From positions 5,867,001 to 5,931,000 of the forward strand of contig JAJNNQ010000009.1 of the NCBI GenBank assembly GCA_027886175.1: 64,000 bases of DNA. The letters run 5' to 3'. This DNA is from Phylloscopus collybita (taxonomy: Eukaryota; Chordata; Aves; Passeriformes; Phylloscopidae). The notes under the pieces were generated by a model, which made no database searches, was not told the DNA's origin, and worked only from the letters and a program-made list of their open reading frames with translations. The position numbers and the translations under genes are program-made. Below, in pieces: positions 1-11,990 of this stretch (the first letter of the stretch is position 1; each line of letters begins with the position of its first letter).

Positions 1-1343
1 TCCCTTCCTTAGTAAAGGAAGAAAAGACAGACAATACAGCAAGACACAAGCACAGAAACTAGAGATTTTCCAGACTGGTAGCAAAAGGATCATCCCACTT
101 CCATCAGAGCAGTGTGTGATCTTTGAACAATGAAAAAAAAAAATTCAACTCCCAAGGTTACCATGAAGTAATGATTACCAATGTCATATTAATTATACTT
201 GACACTTTAGAGCCAAGTGAAATGACTATCTAATTAAAAGCACAGCATCACCTAATGAAACAGACCTCACTTGTCACATCACAGGAGGCTTTATAGCTTC
301 CCTCCCCACCCTCTATTCTTTGAATCCAAGTTCAGATTCAAGGGAAAGTTTGCTTATGGATTGGGTCCAGATGTGTCTGATGTTTTAACGTTTATTTTCA
401 GCAGTTCCCTCTGCACGATAGATTTGGGCTCTTTCTGAGCATGCTCTTGTTTCCTCTGACATGATATTGGGCTATGCTGTAAGCCTGAGTTTAGAAAGTG
501 CTGCTGGTGGTGTCACTACTGATCTGGAGCACATAAAAAGATTTTTTTTTTCCAGACAAATATTAATTCTCTTCTCTGTGGAATTAAAATTTGTACTCTT
601 TATGCCTGTAACTAAACTTGACAAGATGCTTTGACTAAGGAAAATTAGCTTAGTTGCTTGGGTTTAGGCCAGCTGATCCAAGTTACAACCCTGCAAAGAG
701 GATCAGAACGGTATCCAAAATGGCATTTAGGCCACTGGACATCCTAAATGCTCAGTCCTTCTAGAGATGAGGACAGAAGTTCCAACTATGACAACTCAGC
801 TTTTATGGGATTCAGCAGTGATTCCTGACTTTATGTTGGCTCATGAATATGTGTGGGGATGGACACAGTTGCATATCCTTGATGCAATTGAGAAATACCT
901 TTTGTCTCTTGAGTTGCATCTCTAGAATCCTCCTAGAGTCCCCTCAGCACGTTGTTCAGCACATGTCCCACCAGTGCTGAGGTTTCCTGTGCTCACTGTC
1001 AGTTCCCAGTGATATTTCCTGAGAAACTCTTCTACAGTCACACATTCAAAAAACACCCTTCTCTTGACACACTCCTTTCATCCAGAAGAACTTAAAAAAA
1101 CCAGCAAAGATAATTTCCCTAAATTATTATTGTGTCATGTTGCCACTCATTTCCATAATTTTACAGCACAACTCACTTCTGGGCTTATGTTTGCTGTGTT
1201 AGTTGTAAACTGTTTGGGGAGATGGCTGTTCTTTGTACCCCTGGTTTGTGCTGCACCAACCACTGCAGGGGTTCTGGTGCTGGGCATTGGCAGTGACACC
1301 AGAGTAATAATACAACTGCAATTTGATAAGCAGTACAGGGATT

Positions 1344-1346
<3 letters not shown>
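1..1346. other. Unique non-coding sequence, no gene seen
   Basis: AT-rich single-copy-looking sequence with short T and A runs. No recognised repeat, RNA gene or coding exon was found. The open frame covering the last 280 bases has no recognisable domain, and no AATAAA signal sits just before the A run that follows, so a retroposed mRNA is not supported. Confidence 0.6.

Positions 1347-1384
<38 letters not shown>
1347..1384. repeat. Mononucleotide run (A)38
   Basis: An uninterrupted run of 38 A residues lies between unique sequences. No clear target-site duplication flanks it and no polyadenylation signal lies in the preceding 30 bases. It is called a simple repeat rather than the tail of a processed pseudogene. 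Length polymorphism is likely. Confidence 0.95.
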
Positions 1385-1386
<2 letters not shown>

Positions 1387-4300
1387 AGCTTGTTGATATG
1401 TGTTTCCAGTTATCTTTTCAAACACTCTATGACCATTCTATTATTCTATTCCACTACTACAACACTAGCACTATAACATTGTGTTTGAACTCATCTTTCC
1501 AAAGCAGGTTGTGATGAAATTGTCCTCACTACTAAAGTGTTCTTGTAACCTTGCTGTTGAATATAATGTCAAAATGCCAAAGCTTTTTATCTTCTGATAC
1601 CCTGGAACAAGCAAAGGTAGAAGAAATGTGGAGCCATGGTTGAAATGGATTTATGTGAAAGTAATAGTTGAAAACTGGGGACAGGTTTCTGAGGAATAGA
1701 GGCTCTCTTACAGAGGCCCTTAACTCCTTATTCCAGGGAACAAGGAGTTCCTTTTTCCAGGGATATTTACTATCAGTGTTTTCCATTGAATACTTATGAT
1801 AACAGAATGACAGCAGGAAACTTGAGCCCTGTCTGAGGCTGGGAGTGGGGAAGAACCTTCACAGCATGTAGTTGTAAACTGCAAACTGACATGCATAGAT
1901 TTAGAGTCTGGTTTCCTTGTTTTCCTTCAGAGCCAGTGGCAGGATGTGTGCTCTGCCAAAGGACAGTTCAAAGAGATGGAGCAGCAGGAAGAGAGAAGTT
2001 GTGTCACGCACCCTCATCAGAGCCTGGAGCTTACATGGCTTTGGGTAACTTCACTGGAAAGAAGTGGGATGCATCCTCCAGTAAATTTGGTCCATGGGAA
2101 CACAGCTTATAGGACTGGAAGTGGCCCAGCAGAGGTCAGCTCCAGGTGACAAATACAGCAGCCTTATATAATGTTAGCCATAAATATATCAAATCCCTGT
2201 AAATGTTCTGTTGTTTTTGTTTTTTCCGGGTTGGGTGCTCCATTTAGGGGCTGTATTTTGACTTGTAGCCTCAATTATCTCATACATGAAGCATCATTCA
2301 CCACTTCCTGCTTTGCTGCCATGTTTTATTAAATAGCTAAAGAATCAGCTTTTCCTCCACTAACTCAATGCTTTCTGCTTTGAGTTACAGCTGAGACATG
2401 CCTGCAAATTCAGGAAAGGTTTAGGATTTATGGTTTACTAGGCAGTGTATGAGCCTTTCTTCTTGTACTGAAAATATTTTTTGAAGCATAAGCTGTATTC
2501 ATTGATGGTAGGTTGTGACTTCCTGGCATCTTGTTTTTAATATGGACACTGCTTTTGGCATTCTGTAGAATTTTCCTGGCCTACCAAGATTTACAGAACT
2601 CGGTATTAGCTTGCTCTGTAAGGGCATCTCCTAAATCAAATGCATGTAAAAACAGGATATTGTTGTGTTCATTGTTTTCCCCAGGAGCTCAGAAATGTCT
2701 GATTTTCTTCTAGTGGTCTGGATGAGCTCTTGTTTGGCAGTTCTCATGTTTTAACTTCTTCAAATTTTTGACCCAGAAGTCATGTCACTGTAGCACAACT
2801 GCAACTACAATTCCTTACTTTGATAGAAGGAAGTGAGTCATTAACAGACAGCTTTCAAAAGTTTTCTAGAGTTTGACCCAAGTCAGCAACAGACACTGTC
2901 CTCTCCTCAGTAGAGTGTATCTCAAGATACACTAATATAATTAGTAAACATCCTGGAATTTAGCATTTGGGTCATACTATCTCAATATTTATTGTTTTGT
3001 TCTTGTTTTGTTTTGTTTTTCCTGGCCTTTTAGAAGAAAACAAAGACATTGGTAACTACATGATGTAGCGCAGAGACCTCAACAAGAGTGAAATTAGATG
3101 TCTGAAAAGGCCTGCAGAAGTTTGAGTTTGGGGGGAATGTGAAGAAAATCATGATAGGCAGTGCAGTACCCTGATGTTGCTATAGAATTGGGGGTCAAGC
3201 CCAGACCAAATGAACTTCAGGCAGGGTTCTGCCTTAGTCCCCTGGATCTTTGATGGCACACTAACTCCCTCCTGAGATGGTGCTGACCCTGCTAGAGCTG
3301 CCTGATTTCACACCTGGTCAGCAGAGGACACTTTGCAATATGGGAATGAAAGTCCTTGCACTCCTGAGAGGTCCACAACAGAAATTTTGAGGTATGAGGC
3401 CTCGTCATACAGGTCAAGGAAAAGCCTGACAAGGCAACCTACAACTGTGGGAACCAACCTCTTTCTTTGAAGTTAATGTTCTACAACACTTGAGGTATAC
3501 AGGCATATAATAATTTTTTTTAAAATATCAATTCAGATGCCTTTTAAACACATTGGTGGGAGAACTTACCTGGATCCAGGTTACTGGAAAGGCAAGTTTT
3601 TAACTTGGGATAGTGAAACCTTGGTGTAGAGCTAGCTGCTTAAATTTTCTCTGTATGAGAGTAAGACCTCCTGTGTTACAGACCTCATTGTAAAATTCTT
3701 GGATTCAAAGATTGTGTGTTGAAACTGAAGATCAATTTGCTGTTCAGTCTGTGATGCAGACGGCTCAACTGGAAGCTGAATTGTTGAGTATGTGACAGTT
3801 AACTACATACAGGTGTGATCCCTTTAATTTTATCAAAACCTGTCTCAAAGGAAGTATCATTACACCTTTAATGCTCAACTTTGAAGCAGAAAAGCTAAAT
3901 GAAAAATACATTCATACAGCTGGTAGCCAGCTTTTCTTCTGAAGCATGACAGCTTCTATTTTTGTGGTGTTAAAGGCAACTTTCCCACCTGGTCTCTGGA
4001 CTAGGCTAAAAGATGTGCAAAACTGACTGAAGAAAGATCTCTTATAACCTTCTAAAGTATTGTCAGACTTCATCTTTTGGCCTGAATTGGAAGGGGAGAG
4101 CACCAAAAATTTCAATAATTTGAATGTTTTCTGCATCTAGAGTGGAGCTCAGTGATCTTCTCTGCTTATCTGCTGTTCCATGCAGCCATAACCATTACAG
4201 CTCCACCTGGACCACTAAATGCACAGGTTTCTTCATGTGCTCAGATAAAATGCTTGTTAATACCACAGCAGTGCTGACCAGAGTGCAAAAACTGTGCCAA

Positions 4301-4465
4301 GAATCCTATTTGACAGCAATAATTATCAAAAACTGGCTGTATGCTGTGGTTTTATGTTACACAGTTGACTTTTCCCTCATAATGATCACACACATAGAAA
4401 CTCCTTGGATTTTTTGAATGTCCCAGTCTTTTATCTAATAAATTAAATAGTCTTCTAATTATTAA
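1385..4465. other. Unique non-coding sequence, no gene seen
   Basis: About 3 kb without a recognisable gene or interspersed repeat. Visible small items are an imperfect 28-nt palindrome at 1722-1749 (AACTCCTT...AAGGAGTT) and a short TTTTG-type run near 2993-3019. The short open frames here look like chance frames. Confidence 0.55.
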
Positions 4466-4488
4466 AAACAACAACAACAACAACAACA
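4466..4488. repeat. (AAC)n microsatellite
   Basis: About seven to eight AAC/CAA units, nearly perfect. It lies about 200 bases upstream of a longer AAT array, so this spot has produced two different A-rich trinucleotide tracts. Confidence 0.9.
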
Positions 4489-4695
4489 GAAAACCCCACA
4501 CATTGTCCAAGTGAACTGCAGCTTCCTTTGTGCTCACTAGCAGGTTGTAAAGGGACATTCAGCATGAGCACTGGAGTGAGCAAGGGATCAGTAAAATCAT
4601 GAAGTTCCCCTCAAGGTTTTTCTTGTAAGCAGAGGCACTGTGATTGAAAACTGTTCAGTACTTTGTTGTGGAGGTGTTCAAAACACTGTGTGATA

Positions 4696-4744
<49 letters not shown>
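4696..4744. repeat. (AAT)16 microsatellite
   Basis: A perfect AAT array of about 49 bases. The 30 bases just before it (GTGGAGGTGTTCAAAACAC) resemble a stretch of the CR1 3' region, so the array may have grown at the edge of a decayed CR1 fragment, but that match is too short to annotate. The array appears as a poly-asparagine open frame, which is an artefact. Confidence 0.95.
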
Positions 4745-7286
4745 GGCAATTTCTGTCAAAGAGACTGTTAGGTCAGAATCAGGCACCCAGGAACCCTGAA
4801 ACTCAGAAAAAACTTAATTTTTATGGCTGCTCTGCTGCTCTAGCTGTGGTAGGACAGCAAACTGTCAGAAAAAAAGGTCTTCCCTTGGAGCAGTTTTCCC
4901 AGGCAGCCTGAGCTGAGCTGTCATTGCCCTGTCCCACAAAGCCACTTCTTGAGCCCAGCATGGCCCAATGCTTCTCTGTCATTAAGGGTATTTTCAATGA
5001 AATGAAATTGCTCATGTTAATCCTAAAGGCTCCCCACAGCTCCTACTCACTGCATTTATCATACTTGGCTCACAACCTCAGATATGAGGCTCTTCACAGC
5101 AGCCTTTTTAGGGCAGGTTGGGGAGCCCTTCCTGCAGGACAGAGCCCTGTGGCAAATCCCTCCTCAGCGTAGCATCTGCATGGCTAAATTTGTGACTTAC
5201 CAACATATTGGTCTGCCTCATAACCCACAGGTACTTTCTGTGGCTGGTGGAGGCTTTGGAGAATGGGGAAACCCTCTCCCCACAAGGCAAATAGTTCCCT
5301 GGGCAAAGACTCCTGGTGATGATGAGTTTTGTATCTATGAGTGTTGGTGGCACATTTTTCTTTTAAAACAGATCTGAGAGAGGACAGCTGGTCAGAAACC
5401 TGGTTAATCTAACCTGTGGGGAAGTCAGTGGTTTCACTGCACAGGGCTGAGGACCTGGCCAGCAGTGGGGGGTGACCAGAGGTGATAGGAGCTCACCCTA
5501 AACAGATTTTATGCCACAAAGCAAATAGTGACAGCTTGTTTCAAAGAAGACAGTGTAGGGAATGCACTGCTGCTCTTAAGTATTTTGAAGAAAATATTAT
5601 GTCTGTGTGATGAATTTTGGTAAAAAGAAGGCACAAGGGAAAACCAAGAAAAGGATGGAAGCAATTTTTAAGATAAAAGGCAAAGTTCCTTACATAGGAA
5701 ACATGTGAAAGACTGCAAAAAAAAAATATCATCACAGTAAAATATCTGGGGGGCTGGATTCCCCAGGCCTCTCTCTGTGCTCTCTCAGGAAAGTCAGCCT
5801 CCTGATCCCTCAAATGCTTTATTTCTTAAATTCAGAAAATATGTATGTACCAGCATATCCTTCTAATTAGCATGAATTTACATAATTCCATATTACCAAC
5901 TACTGTGGCATTCAGAAAAAAACCCTCAGTTTTAGTTTCTGGAATTTAGGGTGTGTTTCCCATTTGTAATGTGGATGCTTCCTATCATCTGGCAGTTGTT
6001 GAGGCAGGAGAAGGATTGACAAGGAATGGGCACGTAATTCCCAACATCAGGCTGCAAAATTTCACCTGGGAGGAGGGAACAAGCCTTCCCCTCGGTGCTT
6101 TTCTGTTTATAATCCACACTGCCCCAGTTTCTGTAAACCCGCGGCCTTCATGGGGCTGTGACTGTGATCAGTGCTGTGTAAACAAAGCACACTGGAGATG
6201 AAGCCCAGAAGCTGTTCCTTTCTCTCTCCTGGTCTCTCTTACACCAGAGCATGGGGGTCTATCACCCTTGGCCTCCTGCAGACACTCTCTGAGTTTTTTC
6301 ATTTCCTTCACCACTTATCCAAAGCGGCTCACGGAGATAATTTTCTGTGTCAGCAGCTAATCTGATCTGAGATCACGTTACTAAACTTTCTACACAAATC
6401 TGCTCCTTTTTCCACAGCCTTCTTTAATGACCTCAAAACCCACTGGCTGTTACCAATGCCTACACCTGAAAGATACAATTCATTATTGCCCAACATTTTA
6501 TACCAGGAGTCACAGATCTGCTTCTCTGAGCCTTGTTTTCTGTCCAGGGACATAATGAAGCTGTGGGCTCTCTTTACCTCCTGGTTACATAAAGGATTAA
6601 ATCATTATATTTAGCAGACAGAGGCTCCTCTCTGGTGCTGAACACCCCAGATCTAATCTCATTTACCATTTGTGTGTTGAAAGAACTTGAATAATTTCAG
6701 AACAACTGGTCTTGAGTTAAATTGGTCAAGCTGAAAATGGTGTCAGGCCCCTGTTGATTTATTTCTTTGCTATGTCAGTAGTCATCTCAGTTCTTGACTC
6801 AGCCAAATGAAATACTGTCTGATCTGCACAGCCAAAAAATAGTTACAGTGAAAGGATTTTTGCATTCAGATATGTTACCTGACCTTATTTATGGTCCCAT
6901 TTTGTCTTTCTACTTGTTAGACACAAGTGTATTGCTGTTCCCTCAAACCTTGCAGATAAATTATCCTTAATCTCATCCGATTTCTTTCTGTGCTGCAGTG
7001 CAGACATCCCTTCAGACAGCAAATCCTTCCTGATCTACCAAGGCTTCTCCACTGAGTTCAGTAATTCACATTCCTCTTTATCCACTAGGAACTTGAACTT
7101 TCACTTAAATTGATGGTATTTTGAAAAGCCCTTGCTTTCTCTAAAATGTTTGTATTGAAACTTTGAAAACATTAAGCACTTACATTTTTATGTTTGTCTG
7201 AAAGTTAACACTAATTAATAATTTAGTTTTAATACTTTAAAATGAAAAATAATACTGAAAATTAATACTTATAGGTTTTCTTGGGG
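4745..7286. other. Unique non-coding sequence, no gene seen
   Basis: About 2.5 kb of unique sequence. Nothing beyond short homopolymers and chance open frames (none over 100 codons) was recognised on either strand. Confidence 0.55.
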
Positions 7287-7327
7287 GTTTGTTTGTTTGT
7301 TTGTTTGTTTGTTTGTTTGTTTGTTTT
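7287..7327. repeat. (GTTT)10 microsatellite
   Basis: A perfect tetranucleotide array of about ten GTTT units. It sits in an AT-rich segment (about 7140-7420) with no recognised transposon attached. On the other strand it reads (AAAC)n. Confidence 0.95.
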
Positions 7328-8506
7328 AACTGATGTCTGTCTGGAAAACATTTATTTTGCTCAATATTTTCTCAAGAATATCTCCTGCTTTGCAATTCAC
7401 ATGCAATGTCAAAATGAAGTAAAACCTTTGTTATGAAAACTCTTGAACTCTGAAGTTTCAGCCAAAGCCCAGGTCACAGTTTTATAATTTGATCTCAACT
7501 CTGCAAATATAACTCTCATTAGGGGGATTTTAACTGTTTGTTGTAGTTTTTAGGTGCCTTGAGATGGGCTGTCTGTGGGCTTAAACTGAAATAGGTTTCT
7601 TGCATTATTTTGCTACAGTTAATGGGTTGCTTTTACCATGCCAATGGGTTTGTTACCCAAAAGAAAAGCATAATTTAGCTGTACTCTTATTCCCATGGGA
7701 AAACTATGATACCATATCCTAGTTCTACCATACCTGCTACTGGATTGTATCCTTCTGTACCAGAACAATGTCAGGATTCACAGCCTCAAAGATCACCATT
7801 CAAATATGGTGTAATACTCCAACAAATCCATCAATTTAAGCTCTGTGCCTGTTTTTTCCACTCTGATTTTTCATTTTTGACAGTAGGGATCTGGAATCCT
7901 GAGCTGCTAATCGTGGCCACCTCTCTTTTAGCAGGATGAGCATCCATCAGCTCTTTACAGGGCTGTTCTGCAGAGTCAAGGGAGCCCAGCACTTCTGCTC
8001 ACAGATAAGCACATTTTTGCAGCTCTGCAACTTTATGACTCCCAGTGTGTCAGTAATAGGTGATGGACATGTAACACACAGGCTGGATGAGCAGCTGCTT
8101 CTCCACACTCCACACCAAGCCTTGCTCTGGCTTGACTTTGTTTGGCCTTATGGTAGGTTCTGTGATCTTTCAGCAAACCTGCCTTTCCCTCATGGTCCTG
8201 CCTCTAAACTTCTGTATAGATTTGTACGTGGCACTGCCAGATAGTTTATGGCTTAATGCTGTTGTGCAGAGATATTTTGCTATTGTAACATGGTAATTTC
8301 AGGACAAAAGCCAGTGAAAGTGACATCCTAAGTCCTGTCTCCTCTTAGGGGCCCTTTGGCCTCATCACTAAGGCCATGTTTTTTGAAGTTTGAAAGATTT
8401 TGTGGGGACATTTTGGTTTTGAGGAAGATGATGGAAGGTTAAAAAAACCCCAAACCCAATTGTTGCATTCACTCCGATTAATAGAAGTAAAGAAAAATCT
8501 TTGTCA

Positions 8507-8507
<1 letters not shown>
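7328..8507. other. Unique non-coding sequence, no gene seen
   Basis: No recognisable exon, RNA gene or transposon. Open frames around 7936-8296 overlap each other in different frames and carry no identifiable domain. Confidence 0.55.

Positions 8508-8587
<80 letters not shown>
8508..8587. repeat. Compound repeat: (A)30 - (AT)11 - (AAT)9
   Basis: Three perfect simple repeats follow each other without spacer: A from 8508 to 8537, AT to about 8559, and AAT to about 8587. This layout is typical of stepwise microsatellite birth from an A run. No transposon body was recognised immediately upstream to explain the A run as a tail. Confidence 0.95.
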
Positions 8588-8589
<2 letters not shown>

Positions 8590-11541
8590 CTATCTTCACC
8601 CCTCTTTCTCCATCATGCCCAACTTTGAGAGGTCCTCTTGGGTGTTTAACACAGAGTCTGCTCTGCTCATTCCTGGTGAGGTCTGTTGTCTCACTGAGAA
8701 GTTTTTCCTTGTTTTCTGTTATCCCACTGGGAAGTTGCTCCCGGTTTCTCTAACTGAAGGCTTTTTTCCCATTTTTTAATATCTGCACATGCAAAGATAG
8801 GCAGACCCAGCTGATTCCTTATGCACTTTCAGGTGGATGAAATCACTACTACACTGGCTGTCAGCCTTTCTCCAGCTGCACACATATTTTATTTATCTGT
8901 TTATCACAGTAAATGACCTTCAATGCCAAGAGCCTCAGACACCTGGGCTGGGAAGAATGCATATCATGCCTAAATGTGCAGTGAGCTGGAGCAATACTAA
9001 AGTACCCTCTAAATCCTACACCCATCTGTAGGAAAGTTCCTACCCCAAGACCTCTGAGTCCTGCTTAGCTCCTGGAAGAGCTGGAGTGTAGTTACTTTGC
9101 TGGCTTGGTCAGCAAATGTTTCTTGGCTTCCTGCTGACAGACTTGAGCAGGTAAATCCCCTCCAGATGCTGAGAAGAATGCCAGCTCAGGAAATAAAGTA
9201 TGGAGGCTTGGGGGAGTTGTTTCTGACTGGACAGAAAGCAAAACTGCTGCTGGTGCACCACACTGTTGGTTGTGGCATGAAGAGTGCCTTTTTTTCTTCT
9301 CCAGGGAGAAACACCTTGGGGTCCCTGTGAGTGCTCCTTCCAGACAGTGGTGCAGGCTGGGCTCACATACTAACAGGCCAGTCATGCAGCACTTTGGCTG
9401 GTTCTGGGGGCCTAGTGACACACAGGCAAAGGGAGCAATTAGGAGTCATCTTCGTCATTATTTTATAACAACAAAACCCCAAAGGTATCATAGCATATGA
9501 GTATCTGTATCTGCATCCATCTCTATTTACATCTACATCTATATCTACATCTTGCACTGGCACAGACCCACATCACCCAAGCACTGGTGACCTCAGTGGC
9601 TCTGTCCACAGCCTGTGCCCTCCCCAGCTGCTCTGTGGGTGGCTTTTAGTACTTTTCTTCATGTTCAGGGGACAGCCCACCTTTGGCACACCTTAGGTGT
9701 GGGGCAGGGGATGAGAGGGCCGATGGCACAGCTGGGGCTGCAGCACATCCCTGTAGAGCACTGGTTCCACCCTTGCCCCAGGTTTAGCAAACACAAAAAC
9801 CTGTGTCCTCAGGAGCTAGTGACACACACAGAAGTTGTGCTCCCAGTATGAAATTACTGGAAGAGCTGCATTAGGCCATAGCACCTCTGACCAAAAGAGC
9901 TCTGCAGCTGTTGATGTAGATGAGTCCACGGTGTGGTTATGCTGTGTGTATGTAATATAAAGTCATTTCTTCTCTGAGATGTGCTGCAGAGGACCAAAGG
10001 TCTGCTTTGGAAGGCAATGTCTTTATTTGAACTGCAGGCAGCAAAACAGACTGGTTGTTGGAGTTTACAGAAAGCTGTCAAGGCTCTGTTATGTCATTTT
10101 TAAATAAACACATTTTAGTCATTAAGTATACACTCTTGAAGCCTCAGTAAGAAGAACATCAGAATTACTAGTCAAGCTTTAATTCATCTGGTATGAGTTA
10201 CAGCTGAACTGAAGCACGTGGCAAAGAAGAGGAGTTATTTTCCAAGGACCATTTATCTGTGATAACCTCTGAGACAGAAGGAGCCCAAACTCTAAACGAT
10301 ACCCACTCCCTCTACACATTTTGGTTTTGCTTCTTGTGTTGCTATTGTTTATTATATAACTCAAGAGAGGACCAGGGGATGTAATTGATCTCCTGAGGTT
10401 CCTTTGAGCCTCCATTTCCATGATTAAATGAGCCTATGAATTGTTACAGACGTCATCACACAAACAAATATTTTATTAAGCACCAGTAAATTGCTACAAT
10501 AGCAAACCAAAGTTGTGCTTGTACAATATTTCACAAATCACAGACAGCAAGGAGTATCTTTTATATGTGGGCATATTCATTCCTCTGCTACCACCATATC
10601 CCTGTGGTTTCTTGTTTCATTTGGTTTGTAGCCTCTCTGAAAGAATACCTTTTCCAAACATGGCTGTTCATTTATAAGTGGTTGGCTGGTAAGCTCCTCT
10701 ACTCTGCCCAGCTTTGAACCCAACTATGGAGGCCACAAAATACTGAGGGGGAGTCAAGGAGGAGAAGTATTGAGTAGATAGTGCATGTGGGGGAATATAT
10801 TTCATGCCTCTGAAAGTAATGACATTAATTTAATTAAAAATCCACACTGGTCACTACAATTTATAGGCCAACATGACTAATATTGTTATGTTTATGTAAG
10901 CAGAGAAATTAATTAAAACTTTTAAGCTTTCTCATTGGCATAATGAAAGATTATTTTACACTGGTGAGAGATTAAGGAAACTTTCTTGGTGGGCTTTTTT
11001 TTACAGAAAGGCAAAGAAACCCTCCCTGCCCCACTTTCACAAGCAGGGAGTGTTTAATTAAAAACAGGGGAGAAAGTGGGAAAATGAAAGAAGCAAGAAG
11101 TAATTCTGTTAATGCATTAAAAAGGGCCTGGGAACAGCCAGGAGGATTTTGACACCAGCACAGAGAAAAATGGGAGCATCATTTGTTACAGGCACTGGTG
11201 TGATGGGATGCTGAGGGAGGGACTGGGACAGGGGAGCACTGGTGTGGGGGGTGAGCTCCCTCTGGCAGAGTTACAAGATACTGTAGACATTTAATTGCAC
11301 AGGGTATCTCCCCTCCTGCTTTCAGGAAAGGGATGCTGCAGTCAGTCAGGTCCTTCTGCTCAGAGCTCTCAGCCTTCACACTTTTCCTTTAGCTTCCATA
11401 TCTGCTCTTACCTTTCTGAGCAGCATGGAGGTATCACTGGGAGCTAGATAGCCATAGAAGACTTTTTAATAATCAGCATGAAATGTTTGTATTCTGAAAA
11501 GTAAATCCTACTAGTGATGCAAAAAATATGTGCCCATTTAA
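8588..11541. other. Unique non-coding sequence, mostly featureless
   Basis: About 3 kb with one degenerate hexamer repeat near 9.5 kb (listed separately). The segment 10,820-10,980 is rich in TTAATT/AATTAA homeodomain-type cores and could be a conserved element, which cannot be decided from one genome. No gene was recognised. Confidence 0.5.
9500..9552. repeat. Degenerate (ATCTAC)n hexamer repeat
   Basis: Roughly nine diverged copies of a six-base unit (ATCTGT, ATCTGC, ATCTAC, ATCTAT). The substitutions between copies suggest an old microsatellite. Confidence 0.75.
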
Positions 11542-11588
11542 TTACAGTTATATAGTTATAGTTATAGTTATAGTTATAGTTACAGTTA
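11542..11588. repeat. (TTATAG)n hexamer array
   Basis: About seven copies of TTATAG with minor changes at the ends (TTACAG). It is separated by only a few bases from a second, different hexamer array and lies about 80 bases upstream of a CR1 copy. Confidence 0.92.
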
Positions 11589-11590
11589 AA

Positions 11591-11608
11591 CATATACATA
11601 TACATATG

Positions 11609-11656
<48 letters not shown>
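11591..11656. repeat. (CATATA)n hexamer array
   Basis: About eleven copies of CATATA with one variant (CATATG). It gives artefactual Met-Tyr and Ile-Cys repeat open frames on the minus strand. It directly precedes the CR1 copy at 11.67 kb. Confidence 0.95.
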
Positions 11657-11657
<1 letters not shown>

Positions 11658-11667
11658 TTATTTTGGT

Positions 11668-11990
11668 CTCTAAACCTTCCTGAGGAGGGCAAGTGGAGAG
11701 GGAGGTGCTGAATTCTTCTCCCTGGGATCCAGTAACAGGATGCATGGGAATGGTTCAAAGCTGCACCAGGGGAGGTTCAGACTGAACTTAGGAAACACTT
11801 CTCTACCATGGTGCTGGTAAAACACTGGGACAGGCTTTCCAGAGAGGTGGTCAATGCCCCTGTCAGTAATTGGGGCATTTAGACAATGCCCTTAACAAAA
11901 CTATTTAATTTTTGATCAGCCCTGAATTGGTCAGTGTGGCTGGATGGTCATTGTAGGTCCTTTCCAGCTGAACTATTCTGTTCTATTCTA
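11668..11990 (+). mobile_element. CR1 LINE, 5'-truncated 3' end, sense
   Basis: The segment reads through typical avian CR1 3' sequence: GGGAATGGTTCAAAGCTGC, a GGGGAGGTTCAGACTG block, ACACTGGGACAGGCTTTCC, AGAGAGGTGGTC, and a 3' end of CATTGTAGGTCCTTTCCAGC followed by TTCTGTTCTATTCTA. CR1 is the dominant non-LTR retrotransposon of birds; copies are usually 5'-truncated and end in a short tandem octamer-like tail rather than poly-A. It cannot transpose, since no reverse transcriptase region remains. The subfamily with the TTCTATTCTA tail resembles CR1-J/H types, from memory. Confidence 0.88.

Noticed and set aside
4655..4693. Possible CR1 scrap before the AAT array (GTGGAGGTGTTCAAAACAC)
   Set aside because: Only about 20-30 bases match; too short to separate from chance.
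4663..4911. Open frame with a poly-asparagine stretch
   Set aside because: The stretch is the (AAT)n microsatellite read in frame; the rest has no domain.
11444..11758. Minus-strand frame with a Met-Tyr repeat
   Set aside because: It is the (CATATA)n and (TTATAG)n arrays translated; not a protein.
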